Source: Cephalotrichum gorgonifer
Lineage: Eukaryota > Ascomycota > Sordariomycetes > Microascales > Microascaceae
NCBI GenBank assembly: GCA_900312665.1
Contig: ONZQ02000018.1
Span: forward strand, 458,264-522,263
Length of the DNA: 64,000 bases
Direction of reading: 5' to 3'
The position numbers and the translations under genes are program-made. A model generated the notes under the pieces. That model did not search any database and was not told the DNA's origin. It saw only the letters and a list, made by a program, of their open reading frames with translations. Below, piece by piece: positions 22,552-34,592 of this stretch (within the stretch, counting starts at the first letter, position 1; every line of letters starts with the position of its first letter).

Positions 22552-25500
22552 TTTCCTCCCACTTTTTTTTTTTACTTCCCTCCCTCGAGAGGGGACGAGT
22601 TTCGTTGTCGAGAGCAGCACGTAGTCGAATATACCAAAGGAAGGGATGATAACCTCAACCTCACGTCGGGATACAGAGAGTTAAAGAGCGTGGTGGGCTG
22701 ATCGAGAGAGTCGGAAAGCCCTTGTTCATGGTCTAAGTCTGAATATGAGGTGGTGAGTAAGCGAGTGAGTGAGTGAAAGAGCAAGAGCTAGAGAGAGAGA
22801 GAGAGAGAGACGGAGTCACAGATCGATGAGGCAACGAATCTGGGTATCGTGGGACTATAATGGAGTTTTATTCTCTTGGTCTCCTCCATCCCCCCCCCGG
22901 CCCCCCCGCCCCCTCATTAACAGCTTTGTCTGCTCTGATCGTCGCTTTTCCAGGGATTCGAAAGGGACGGCACAATACATCTCTGCATTCTCTTCCATGC
23001 AGGAGAGGGAGGAACGTAGGAGGCGGGGCGCAAACCACACACACGCGAGGATGAGGAGGATGTGCGACGATCCGGCAGGAATGAGGACCAGAGCACTCAG
23101 TGCATCGTTTTAGACTGGGGGAAGTTACCCCCCCCCCCTCTCGGGACCCTTTCTCTCGTTTATTAATCTATATTATTATTCGCTCGAGAAATACAGTTAA
23201 TTATTCTCTACGCTTGACCATTTACACTCCCGGTCGAGCAAAGGATAGAACTGGTATATAAAGTCGTCGCTGCATATTACCACCCGCCCCGAATCGTCGA
23301 ACATCGAGACCAGGATGTATTACTCGCAGCCAAGAGTTTGGAGGATTAATCAAAACCCGCATTGGGGAAGAACCCTCCCTCTTTGCCGGAATGGCGATCA
23401 CGCGTCGAGCAATTGGCACATCACGCCGGAAATGCCAGGTTTTCCGCACGTCCCCTTCACCGGCATTTTCGCAAAAGATTCGAATTACTGCTGTGATTTT
23501 CCATTTCGTGAACCAACCTCAATCCACATCAGCCCACCAGGGATGAAAATTAGCCCCCAAATCGTTTCGACCGGTGTGCTTGTCGCCCGGACGGGCGGAG
23601 GTAGTAGATTCTATTCTCGGTAGCGTCTACGCCTGGGGAAGCGATAGAGAGGAGCCGGTGGGAGGAGAAGCGGGCAATGGGATGCAGGAAGCTGCCAGGC
23701 TTCTCATTCACTCTCCTTCAGCGCGACTAATATTCCACTGTCTTAGGGTTACGGTTGCGTTTTTCTTGGGAGATTTTGGGTATGGTCTAGAGTCCTTGGC
23801 CACAGCCTTAACGTCTCGGACCGGCCAAGGAGGAGGGCTTTGACGCCGTCCGCGCGCGCGGGACGGCTGGGCGCTGCCATGTGCGCCCGGGGGAGGGATT
23901 CCCCGAGACGCATGCAACCCCACGGGCATTGCGGGGGATTTTGCGGAGGGACCGGGGGAGCGGAGAGCGAGGTGGCTCGCTAAAGCCTCCCTATTTAGCT
24001 TTGCAGCACCGTCTCTCCCCTGCGTTGAGATATTACATGCAGGAGGCTGAGCAAGGCGGAGCCAGGTATTATCCCGCCCGGGTGGTGGTTCCCGCACGTG
24101 TAAGTGTTTGTGGACATCCCGGAAAGAAATGTTTCCCGCGTTCCGGCCGGCAGTTGAATAGTAGCGAGTTGGGTATGATATGGGTCCCGGCCCATAAGTG
24201 GCTGAGTACATGGCATACTGGCATCTATGGGTAGAGGGGGACGGCCTCTCGTGTATCTGTGTAACTACACCCATTACCGAAGAGAGATGTAGGTAGCATG
24301 ACGCCAGAGCCACACCGGCATGTTCACCGAGCTTAAAAGATCATCGTAAGCACCAAGAAGGGACAAGCGTGCGACAAGAATGGCCCATGCTCATATCGGA
24401 ACTGGCCGACTAGAGTCCCCAAGTTCCTGGTGTGAACCCGAGTTGATGTGTCTGCAAGGTTTGTTAGGAAGGTAAAAAAAATTACTAAAAAAAGACACGG
24501 GGCGAGGTAAGGGAGGAAATGGGACGATTAGATACAAGGGGCAAGTCTTAAGAGCGTCTTGTGTGGGCGGGGACAGCGCAGATCTCGCGGAGGAGGGAGG
24601 AGAGAAAGAAGACAAGAAACGGGGCATTCGAGCTCGGCAGTTGGATGGGGATGATACTCGTCACTTGCACTCGTCGAGGGAAATCTACTCCCGTAGTAGG
24701 TACGGGGTCTTGGGTTCAGGTTCATGGGGACGGGACGTGTTTTCCTAAGACTCTCCAATCCCAACCCTATTTCTATCTAAAAGGGGGGAAAGGGAAGAAG
24801 GGGAGGCAAAATAACAAGCGCCAAGTCGGCAACTTTGCCGAACTCATGTTGGGATGATTTTCCCCTGGCGGTGAGGGTACGACAGGACCCCGGTTCTTAC
24901 ACACGCCATAAACCCTCTTCTCCTCTCGATGGACTCGATGAGAAAAGGTCAGACGCTGCGCCTAGCACGACCAGGTTCGGGTAACGGGTCGTCTACTTCC
25001 GCATCCTCGAGGCCCGGTGTTCAAGCGAGTGGGCTGAGTTCTTCTTCAAGAAAGATGCAAGTCGCCGGAATGGGAAGAAGGTGAGACTCCGACTACTGGT
25101 AATAATAAGGGTGGGATGAACAGGGACAGGGTAGGCAGAGACAGGGTAGGTGCACGGATGCGGGGGTGAAACATTTGCTGGTCGATCTGGAGAATCGGAA
25201 CTATGGGAGACGCGAGGGTCTTCGCTGCGGATGAGAGCTGGGCGTGATGGGCACGATTTCAATCCACGAGAGATGGGAGAGCAAAACAAAAGGTTCATCG
25301 GTGTTAATAGAGCCAAGCGAAGAAGAGGGAGAGAGGGCTCTTGGGTGAGATCCTTCTTCCCTCCCCCTTGAAATCCTCTCTCATTAGTTCTTGCTTATTA
25401 GAATTCTTCTATACGATGGGTGATCTTGGAATCTTTACACAGAATACAACGTAAAAATGGTGGATCGGATTTGTTAGAGCGGTAGAAATGTAGTACTTTA

Positions 25501-25836
25501 GAAGATCACAAGAGACTCGAGTCGTGAGGTCCTCGTTGCTCGTCGTCGGTCGTGAGAGTAAGAAAGGTGCCCCACTTTGGTACCTGGCCTAACGCCTAAT
25601 CTTCGGCGGAAACAGAGCCAATCGATTAAGTAGTTCTTATCGATAAGACATACCAACCCCGCGATAAGAAAAAAAATTCAATAGGGAAAGAAAGAAAAAA
25701 AAAAGAAGAAAACTGGGCCTATTGAGCGAAACCGCCCTTTTGAAGTTCCGGTTATGTCCTTGTGATTTATTCGCCCACCGCCCACCCCGACTCCCCGACA
25801 CGTCCCTGCTCTCCATACGAGCCGACTACCGAAAAC
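22552..25836. other. 3.3 kb gene-poor gap between divergent genes
   Basis: No gene supported. It contains the promoters of the SAT4-type gene and DBP3, a GA repeat (22791-22810), a 12-14 base C-run near 23128-23139, a C/G alternation at about 23852-23861, and a poly-purine stretch at 25680-25712. Coding-like third-position bias is absent. Confidence 0.5.
22791..22810. repeat. (GA)n dinucleotide repeat
   Basis: Ten uninterrupted GA units about 240 bp upstream of the SAT4-type start codon. Confidence 0.9.
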
Positions 25837-27900
25837 ATGTCGATCGAGGAGCTAAGCACCACCCCGGTGAAGGTGAAGAAGGATAAGAAGATGAAGAAGG
25901 ACAAGAAGGAGAAGAAGGAGAAGAAGGCGGAGGCGGCCGAGGTTGACGTGCCTGCTGAGGGAGACGCTGCGGAGTTGGAGCAGGCAAAGAGGGAAAAGAA
26001 GGAGAGGAAGGAGAAGAAGAAGGCGGAGAAGGCGGCGGCAAAGGCGGCGGCAAAGGCGGAGGCGGCGGAAGAAGCGGTGGAGAGCGGCGACGCTCCCACT
26101 GCCGCGCCTGAGGAGCCCGAGAAGAAGAAGAAGGACAAGAAGGATAAGAAGGAAAAGAAGGACAAGAAGGACAAGGCCGCCAAGAAGGAGAAGAAGGCAA
26201 AGGCAGCCGCCGCCGCGGAGGCAGACACCGAGATGACCGACGCCCCCGCGCCCGAGGACAAGAAGCGCAAGACCCGCGACGACGACGCCCCCGCGCCCAA
26301 GTCAAAGAAGGCCAAGGCCGACGCGCCCTCCTCCAACGGGTCGGGCGGACCCTCCACATACACCGAGGCCGCGGCGCTCTCGGCCCTCCCTCAGTCCGAG
26401 ATCGACGAGTTCCTCGCCAGCAAGTTCGTCACCATCTCGGACCCCACGAACCCCGCCACGCTCCCGCGCCCCATCCTCTCCTTCTCCCACCTCCCCTCGA
26501 CCCCGCTCCTCCGCAAGAACCCCTTCGCGGCCTTCCCCGCCCCGACGCCAATCCAGTCCGCCTCGTGGCCCTCGACCCTCGCGGGCAGGGACGTCATCGG
26601 CGTGGCGGAGACCGGGTCCGGCAAGACCATGGCCTTCGCGCTCCCCTGCGTCGAGGCCCTCTCTCTCTCGCGCGCCAAGGGCGGAATACGCGCCGTGGTG
26701 GTGTGCCCCACTCGCGAGCTGGCCATGCAGACGCACGAGCAGGTGACGAAGCTCACATCACTCGTCGGCCTCTCGTGCGTGTGCGTGTACGGCGGGTCGC
26801 CCAAGCCTGAGCAGCGCGAGTCGCTCCGCCGCGCCGACATCGTCGTCGCCACCCCGGGCCGCCTGAAGGACTTCATCAACGAGGGCTCGTGCCCCCTCGG
26901 CGGCGCACAGTTCGTCGTTCTCGACGAGGCGGACCGCATGCTGGACACCGGATTCGAGGAGGACATCAAGGCCATCCTGGGGGCGTGCCCGCCCAAGGAG
27001 GACCGCCAGACCCTCATGTTCACGGCCACGTGGCCGGCGTCGGTGCAGGCCCTCGCGTCCAGCATGATGACCAGCCCTGTGAAGATCGGCATCAGCACGT
27101 CCGGCGCGAACCCGGACGGAGAGCTGCAGGCCAACATGCGCATCAGCCAGACCGTCGAGGTCGTGGACCCTCGCGCCAAGGAGCAGAGACTCCTGCAGCT
27201 GCTGCAGAAGCACCAGACCGGCGCGCGCAAGGACGACAGGATCCTCGTGTTCTGCCTGTACAAGAAGGAGGCCACGCGCGTCGAGGACTTCCTCACCCGG
27301 AGGGGGATGAAGGTGGCGGGCATTCACGGCGACCTTAAGCAGGAGCAGAGGACGAGGAGTCTCGAGGCTTTCAAGGCGGGCTCCGTCCGTATTCTTGTGG
27401 CGACGGACGTTGCGGCCAGGGGTCTCGATATCCCCGAGGTGAAGCTGGTTATCAACCTGACTGTGAGTTGTGATCTCCCTAACTTTGCTTCGCGCCATCG
27501 GTTCCCCTTTGCGGACATTATCTAACACCCTCCTTAGTTCCCCCTCACCATCGAAGACTACGTCCACAGGATCGGTCGTACCGGTCGTGCCGGGAAGTCG
27601 GGCGAGGCCATCACGCTGTTCACCCTACACGACAAGGCCCACTCCGGAGAGTAAGCAACCTCCCAGCCCCCCCCATCGCCATATCCGCGCTCCGCACTTT
27701 TATTATGGCACGCAAACATGCTAACCTCTCCCTCCCTTCTCAGGCTCATCAACATCCTCAAGTCGGCCGGCCAGCCCGTCCCCGACGAGCTTCTGAAGTT
27801 CGGCACGACCGTGAAGAAGAAGCTCCACCCCGTCTACGGCGCCTTCTACCGCGAGGTGGAGACGACTAACATCCCCGCCAAGATTGTCTTCGACGATTAA
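25837..27900 (+). CDS. DBP3: ATP-dependent RNA helicase Dbp3 (DEAD-box)
   Basis: Nucleolar DEAD-box helicase for 60S ribosomal subunit maturation (pre-rRNA processing). Exons 25837-27462, 27538-27650, 27744-27900; 631 aa. Residues ~10-165 form a lysine-rich tail with repeated KKDKK/KKEKK, as in yeast Dbp3 but longer. Helicase motifs in order: Q (PTPIQ), I (AETGSGKT, 257-264), Ia (PTRELA), Ib (ATPGRL), II (DEAD, 363-366), III (TATW, the Dbp3-type variant of SAT), IV (LVFCLYKKEA), V (ATDVAARGLDIP) and VI (HRIGRTGRAG). The second exon starts precisely before motif VI. The reading frame is open 25 codons further upstream but has no ATG. The stop is 134 bp from that of RFT1. Confidence 0.96.
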
Positions 27901-28034
27901 AGAAGACTATAAAAACGGTGCCAGGAGCAAGCAGGAGAAATTTCTGTACGGGTATAGCCTTGGGTATTTACTTTCTATATAATATAGTACAGGTTGGGGA
28001 AAAGAGACAAAAGAACAAGCAAGGACATTTTTTT

Positions 28035-29853
28035 TCACTTCGATCTAAGCGAGGAATAGCACTCTGTGAGGAAGCGCCGCTCAGCGAGAGCCCTATTGTT
28101 TTGTTTCGTTAGTTTTCAAAGGTTCCAACATGGGACAAAACTAAGCATATTTGAAAACGGGAGGCAACGTTGTAATAAGGAAGAAGAGAAAAAGGGGACT
28201 CAAAACTCACAGTAGGGCCACAACGGGGAGGGCCATCGCCCCCATGGCCAAGACCTCCATGAACGCGCCCCCTCCCAGTCCCAGCCCACCCAGTATCTCC
28301 GGGCCCCTCGCGATGAAGTACCTCCCCGCGACGCACACGCCGACGGCGGCGCCCGAGGGCACCAGCGCCGAGACGTCGGACTCCACCCCCCTCTCGGCGA
28401 AGTACGCCCTGACGAACGCCCCCGACCACACGATCCGGCACAGCATGTTCACGGCGTTGGCGACCACGAGCCCCACGGCGGGCTCGAGGGGCAGGACCCT
28501 CAGCGCGAGGTAGCTGGCGGCGGCGAAGACGGCGGAGAAGCCGCCCATGTAGACGGACTGCCTCCGGACCTGCGCGGGGGTCGCGACGGACGACACGAAG
28601 GCCTCGAGGACGCCGTTGAGGGCCAGGAGCGGGATGTAGGCGCAGTAGGCGGCGAGCGCGGACGCCGCGTCGTCGGACCAGGCGCGGCCCGCGACGAGGG
28701 CGAGGAGGGGGGCGGCGAAGGGGGGCGCGAGGGCCGCGATGGGGACGGAGAGGACGAGGTAGAGGCGAAGGAGGCGGCGGAGGTCGCGGGCGGCGGAGGG
28801 GGGCGCGGAGGGGGGTGTGGGGGAGGCGAGGAGGCGGGAGAAGTGGGCCCTGCTGCTCTCTTCTACGGGCTGGAAGAGGAGGCGGGCGAGGAGGCCACCG
28901 TAGTTGCTCACGAGGGCGTATACGCCCTGGGCGTGAGGGGTGGAGAGGGCGGACACGAGGAGGGTGTCGCCCTGGGTCAGGAAGTGCTTGACGACGCTCT
29001 GGCCCATCATGCTCCCTGCGAGGGCGAGCGTGGGCTTGTAGAAGTAGCCCAGGAGATATGTCTCCCCTGCCGCCTCCTGCTTCTCGGCTTTCTCCCCCTT
29101 GGCACCCTTGTTAATATACCGACCCATAACCCTCGGAAACACGGAGAACCCCTCCTCTCTCGCGATCCCACGCCCCGCAACCCCGTAGCAGACAAGCAGC
29201 ACGGCCCCGTACGCCACCTGTCCGTACGCAAACGGCAGGACCCCAACATCGACCCCGCCCCGCGCGGCCCTCCAGGCCGAGAACAGCGTGGCGGCGCACC
29301 TCGCCGCGGCCGCGAGGGCCTCGGAGGCGGCCCTTGTGCCGAAGCGGAGCCGCAGCTGCGTCAGCGCGAAGAAGGGCTCGGAGAGGAGCTCGAGGCCGGC
29401 CGCGAGCGCGTAGTGCGCCAGCGCGGCGTTGAAGCTTACAGTGGAGGACGGGGCGGCGCGCATGAGGTGAGCGAGAGGGAAGGCGACGAGGAGGCCGAGG
29501 ACGGGGGAGAGGTAGGCTAGGTTCACGACGGCCTGGCCCTCTTCACCCACGGCGTCATCGTCGTGGGCCGCGCTTCTTCCTTTCCCGGTGCCGCTCGAAC
29601 TGGTTTTGGACTCCGACTCCGACTCCGACTCCGTGCGGCGCACGGGCTGGCGCTGGATGGCGACCCTCAGGCTCTCGCGCGCGAAGAAGATGACGGTGAG
29701 GTAGTAGGCCTCCAGGCGCGCGGAGAAGCCGAGGAGGGGCGCGTCGAGGAAGCGGAGGAGGGCCTGGTTTGCGAGGAAGGTGAGGAGGCGGGAGGCGAGC
29801 TGGAGGGTGATGAGGAGGGAGGCGCCCCGGAGGGCGGAGCCCTGGGCTGCCAT
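28035..29853 (-). CDS. RFT1: Rft1, lipid-linked oligosaccharide (Man5GlcNAc2-PP-dolichol) translocation protein
   Basis: ER polytopic membrane protein needed for Man5GlcNAc2-PP-dolichol use in N-glycosylation. Main exon 28211-29853; a proposed second exon 28035-28092 after a 118-nt intron (GTGAGT donor, CTAAC branch, AATAG acceptor); 566 aa spliced, 548 aa if unspliced. The N-terminus carries the signature LGFSARLEAYYLTVIFFARE followed by SLRVAIQR. A hydrophilic insert at ~70-105 contains four Ser-Glu repeats and a Ser/Gly/Asp-rich segment. About twelve hydrophobic segments follow. Without splicing the protein stops inside the last helix at VVALL; splicing adds LALAERRFLTECYSSLRSK, giving a normal charged tail. 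Flippase activity itself is disputed in the literature. Confidence 0.93.
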
Positions 29854-30636
29854 GTCTTCGGTCTGGATGTAGAGTTGTTTAGGGTTTGGTGTTTAAGATG
29901 CTGCGTGAGCGTCGTTTGCTGGTGAAGCTGCTCGTGGGCAGTAGCTGAGTGTTGCGAGTGGAACAAGCTCAAGATGACCTGGTGTTTCTTTGGGAAGTTG
30001 CGAGGGTGAAGCGCGCAACGGGAGCTCGAGGCTCAATGTCAAAGGCACCGACCGGGTGGAATCCTCCGGAGAAGGTGCTCCCTTTGCTCGTCACGAGTGG
30101 ATGTTCCTTCTCCCAGGTCCAAGAGGATGTATATGAGTGAGAGGGTGTGAGAGAGATTTGGTAATACTGTTTCGCGCGAGGTGTCGTCGTGGAGGTTTGA
30201 ATGTTGTTAGTACGCACTGTATTACAACCCACTCTCAGTGGCAGAAACCTGGAATTCCACCGTATGTGGCCCACTTCTGGCGGGTCTTGCCACGGTGTCG
30301 ATATCTCACTCCCTGACAACACCACATATTCCAACTACATCCCTTCGCAAGATCCACCATCATAGGCCCTCATCTTGCCGAGTCACCCAGGTTCAAAACT
30401 TCATTCCAAGTAGACATAAAGTAACACACTACATCACTCGCCCCAAACAATACATAGCAAGAACGAAGACAGTTACATGACCGTTCCCAGTTACCAGTTA
30501 TCCGTTACCAAAGCTAAAAGTCCGTCCTGTTTTCTCCAAGTAAACACGTCCATTAGCACCAACGAGAGTGATATCAACCCAGACGCCAAAGCCAGTCCCA
30601 CTACCGTTGCTATGAGCCCCCTCCTCCGCCCCCTTT
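29854..30636. other. Intergenic, RFT1 upstream to regulator 3' end
   Basis: 783 bp, no gene seen; presumed RFT1 promoter and the 3' UTR of the Zn2Cys6 gene. Confidence 0.5.
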
Positions 30637-33092
30637 TCACATGTAACCCCCGTTCAGCAACGACCAGTACGTCGTGTCGATCCCCTGGAACGACCAGTCC
30701 TCCGAATCGGCCATCAGCCCCGGCTGCATCATCGTCTGGGCCTCCAGCGAGCCCAGCATCGAGGTGTCCCCGATATCCAACGACGCGAGATTCCCATTCA
30801 GATCCGCCTCCGGCAGGTGGCCCCCTACACCCACCCCCTGTTCACCCACCCCGCCCATCTGGCCCCCTTGCAGCGGGACGCCCGCATCCATGAATCCCGT
30901 GTCAACCGAGAGGAACAGCTGCGGATCCATATCCCCGCCCTCGAAAGAAGCGGCCGGGAACTCATCCCCGTTGCCGCGCTCGTACCCCGTCGCCGCCCAC
31001 TCCGCCTCTCCCATATCCGTCGCCGGCATCACCTTCTCCGGGATCGGGTCGGTGATATTCACGGTGCCCAGGTACGGGATCTGCAGCCTCAGCCCCTTCT
31101 TGATGGCGTCCCTCGCCTCCGTGCAGCTCCCCACGCCCCTATCGATGACGGGCATCAGCTGCGCCACAACCTCGGCCGCGTCCCCCGTGACCTTGTCGCC
31201 CATGGCCTTCGCCTGCGCCGCCATCATCGACCTCGCGCTGTCCACGAGCTGCCTGTCCTCCAGCCTGGTCTCCATCTCCCCCGCCACGCCGCCCGACGCC
31301 CGCCCCAGGTATCCCAGGATCAGGGTCATGCTCGCCACGAGCGCGAAGAAGTCCATGTGCCGACACGACAGGATGTACCCGTACCTCCGCCTGAACCTCG
31401 TGTACCGCCACAGCACCTCCCTGCTCGCGCTAAGGCACATGGTCTTGCTGTGCGCCCACTGCGGCTCCACCGCGCTCCGCAGTATGTAGGGCAGGTGCAG
31501 CATGATGACGAGGCTGTAGTGTCGCGACTGCACGATGATGGTCTCTATGTCGCCCACCACACGGCACGTCGACGCGTGGCCTTCCGGCAACTTGACCTCC
31601 GTGCTGTCGCCATCCACGGGCGTCCACCAGCCGGCCGGCATCTCGTCCGCCGCGGCCTTGAGGTCGGAGTCGATCCCCATCGTGACAACGTACTCGTTCT
31701 CCGTCCCCGACGTGTTCCTCCCGATGATCCTCCCTGTCAGGAGCCCATGCGAGATCTCCAGCTTCTCCGCGGACGTGAGGTTCGGCACCGTCCTCAACAC
31801 CGCCAGGCTCTCGTCCCTCGCCGCGGTCGGCAGCCCCAGCAGCAGCGACAGGTACCGCTCGAAGTAGTTGATGTGGAACCACACGACCACGGGACTAGGC
31901 CTCTTCGTCGGATCCGACTCCGGGTCGGTGTGCTGCAGCGCCGCGAACCTGCCCTGCCTCCCCGGCCCCATCAGCTCCCCCAGGCTGAGCGCCCTTCGCG
32001 CCGAGATCCACGCCTTGCGCAGGTTTCCCACGCTGATCTGACACATCAGGTGCAGCACCATGACCTCGAGGCCCTCGGGGGAGCCGACGAGCTCGTCGTC
32101 GAGGCACACGAGGTTCGACACCGTCGCCATGTACTCGACCACGAGCTCCGCCGGCGTGCGCCGCGTCTCGAACTGATGGAGATCGAACGAGGGCGGTATG
32201 TGGTGCAGGCAGAGCGCGAAATACAGGAGCCGCTTTCCGAGGATGGCGGGGGGCGTCGAGGTGGTCGGCCGCCGCATCATGTCTTCCCTCGTCTCGTAGT
32301 GTCCCTTCAGGACTTCATCGTGGGTGTACATGACCCCCATGGCTATCTTATTCCCTGTGATGTCCCCGAGGATCAACTCGACATCGTGTCGCGAGGGGTA
32401 GATCTCAAGAAGGGACTTGTTGACCGCGGACGCCTTGCTCGACAGCCGGGGGGTGGTGCCCGCCGGGCCGTTGGTGCCTGGGCAACTCAAGGCGCCCGTG
32501 TCTGCGCCGTTGCAGACCCGGCGGCGGGGGTGGTGCCCTCCCACTCGGACGGCGGCTCTGAGGCTGACCAGCGCGTCCTACACGACCCGCCATCGAACAC
32601 GGAGGAGTCCGACGCCTCGTACGGCGTGGCGGATCCGGAGGACCCGGAGTGGTGACCGGCGCCGACGCCGACGCCACCCCGCCGCCCTTGGGCTGGACCT
32701 GGTCCACGAGCCTCTCCATGAGGTTCTCCAGCCGGCTGAGCCTCTGGGCGATGCGGCGGTCGTGCGGCACCTGCACGCGCTCGTCGTCATACTCCTGGCT
32801 GTTACATGCCGTGCCGCGGGTCTTGCACCCCGCGCAGACGGTGTCGTTCTGCGAGTCGAAGTGGCAGCGCGTCTTCCGCCGGCGGCCTACGGGATGGGTC
32901 GGGAGACATGTCAGGACGGGATACATGGAAATGCGACAAGAGGGTCTACGCGGTTTCATGGAGGTAATGTATGAGAGGCAGGGCGATTGACTTACACTCC
33001 CAGCAGCTATGCGTTCCCTTGCGCACCTTTCTCTTCTTCACCCCGGCGGCATCTACGGGCTTTGCCCCGGGAGGCGGACCGGGCCGCTGCAT
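30637..33092 (-). CDS. Zn2Cys6 transcription factor with fungal_trans domain
   Basis: Fungal binuclear-zinc regulator. Proposed exons 32996-33092, 32623-32886 and 30637-32477; 733 aa. The first splice (GTAAGT) rebuilds the zinc cluster HSCWECRRRKTRCHFDS...CAGC...C, six Cys in C-x2-C-x6-C then C-x2-C-x6-C order, preceded by a basic KKRKVRK. A leucine-rich dimerisation stretch (RIAQRLSRLENLMERLV) follows. The large third exon holds the middle homology region, including LLYFALCLHHIPPSFDLHQFE and the helical block LVVEYMATVSNLV. The second intron (32478-32622) is inferred: the zinc finger and main body are in different frames and a GTACGA donor with a CAG acceptor joins them. A second solution in the third frame exists. 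Target genes unknown. Confidence 0.8.
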
Positions 33093-34592
33093 GGCGGAGG
33101 GATGAGTGGAATCTGATATTACTAGGCTGGCTCAGAGCGATGCTACGAGCGGGTGAATCTTGAACAAAAGTACGAATAAGCAAAGAGGTGCAGTACTCGC
33201 ATGGGTGGGGGGGTATGTGTATGGAGGAGCTCCGGCCTTCCGATCCGGTCGAAGATCTGTGTATATAATCTGCTTAAAGGGTGGCGGTAGCAGGGGCTTA
33301 TGCAAGCTCAATGGAAGTCTGGGTAGGTGGACCCCGCACTATTCATAATGCGGGCCAGACCTTCACACGGGGTTGGTGGGTTCGTAAGTGACTTGCCCCA
33401 CCGCTGACAAATACAGCCACCAGGCACTATTTGAACCGAATTATACAAGTACCCATCTATCTCGCCCTCTCGATCTTAGCTCACAACTATAATGCACTGA
33501 CTGCGAGGATGAAACGTAGAGCGTAAAGGGGAACGACCTCCTGGCGCCGTCGCGGCAAAGTTCGACGTACGAGCGAGTGCATCACACGCAAGTCTCAACT
33601 GAGACAGGAATGCACCATCGTACGAAGAAGCGGATAGCCATGGTTGAAGGATGACGTTTGTCCCTCACTCATCGGACGCTGGCTGCTAACTGGACGGGAC
33701 AGTCCAAAATCAAAAGTCTTTAGATATCAGATACTGCTCGAGGTCAGAGCTTTGATGCCAAGACTGGCTGGTGGGTGGGATGATTGGCGCAATTCTCGCT
33801 GTGCCATCAGGAACAATCCACCCTGAACCACCATATGTATTGGGGGGGGGGGCTAGTCGGGAGCTCCTGCCATCATTGGTGTATCGCCATGAAACCCCCG
33901 CCAAAGCGGCAGGCATGGTGCAAATGGGACCCCGGGACCAATCACCTCGCACCCGAATATAATCATGCGAAGTTCATGAGCAGAAAGGTTCCCCCGTTCC
34001 TTCCCTGGCCCACCATCCACCCCACCCACCCCTTAGAAGCTGCCGTCATCGAATGTCCGTCGAGGTCCGGATTGGCTGCCCGTGACGTTAAGGGCGAGCT
34101 ATGGCAACACTAACGTCGAGTCTTGGATCCCTACGCTGGTGCTATTCCGTTTCCGACCCGAATGATGGCCTTACAGGGTAACCGTTGCAGACTTGACATT
34201 CGTGCCAATGGCATGATCCTCCTATGCCCCCATCTCGATCAATGCCGTTTCCCGGTTGGGTTTAAAACAACCCCATCCCATACGTAGTTACGTCCCACCC
34301 GTGCGTAGCTTGCGTCACTCGCGCCATAGTCGGACAAACGCATACCCCGCCCCCCTCGAGCTTCGCCCCGCGTTTCTTCTCGGCGCCCGGGTTTTTCGAC
34401 CACGCATATGAGCCCAAGAGGAACATGCACCGCGTGGTCCCCAGACAACTCTTCTTAACTGAGCATCCCAAAGCTACCACTTCCCTTCTTCTCTTCCTCA
34501 GATCTAAACCGGCCCCGAAAGCCACTTCTTTCCTCGTCTATAGAACAAGTGTATTCGCCAACTCCCGACCCAATTCCACTTTCACCGCCACT
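33093..34592. other. Intergenic between divergent genes
   Basis: 1.5 kb between the start codons of the Zn2Cys6 and AIF-like genes. Nothing coding seen apart from a possible in-frame N-terminal extension of the AIF-like gene at 34425-34592. A G-run lies at about 33842-33850. Confidence 0.5.

Noticed and set aside
25762..25836. 25-codon in-frame extension of DBP3
   Set aside because: Begins with GTG rather than ATG and is not DBP3-like; ATG at 25837 begins a typical fungal N-terminus.
30817..32655. 612-codon plus-strand frame opposite the Zn2Cys6 gene
   Set aside because: Composition shadow (Arg/Pro/His-rich); the minus strand has clear family motifs.
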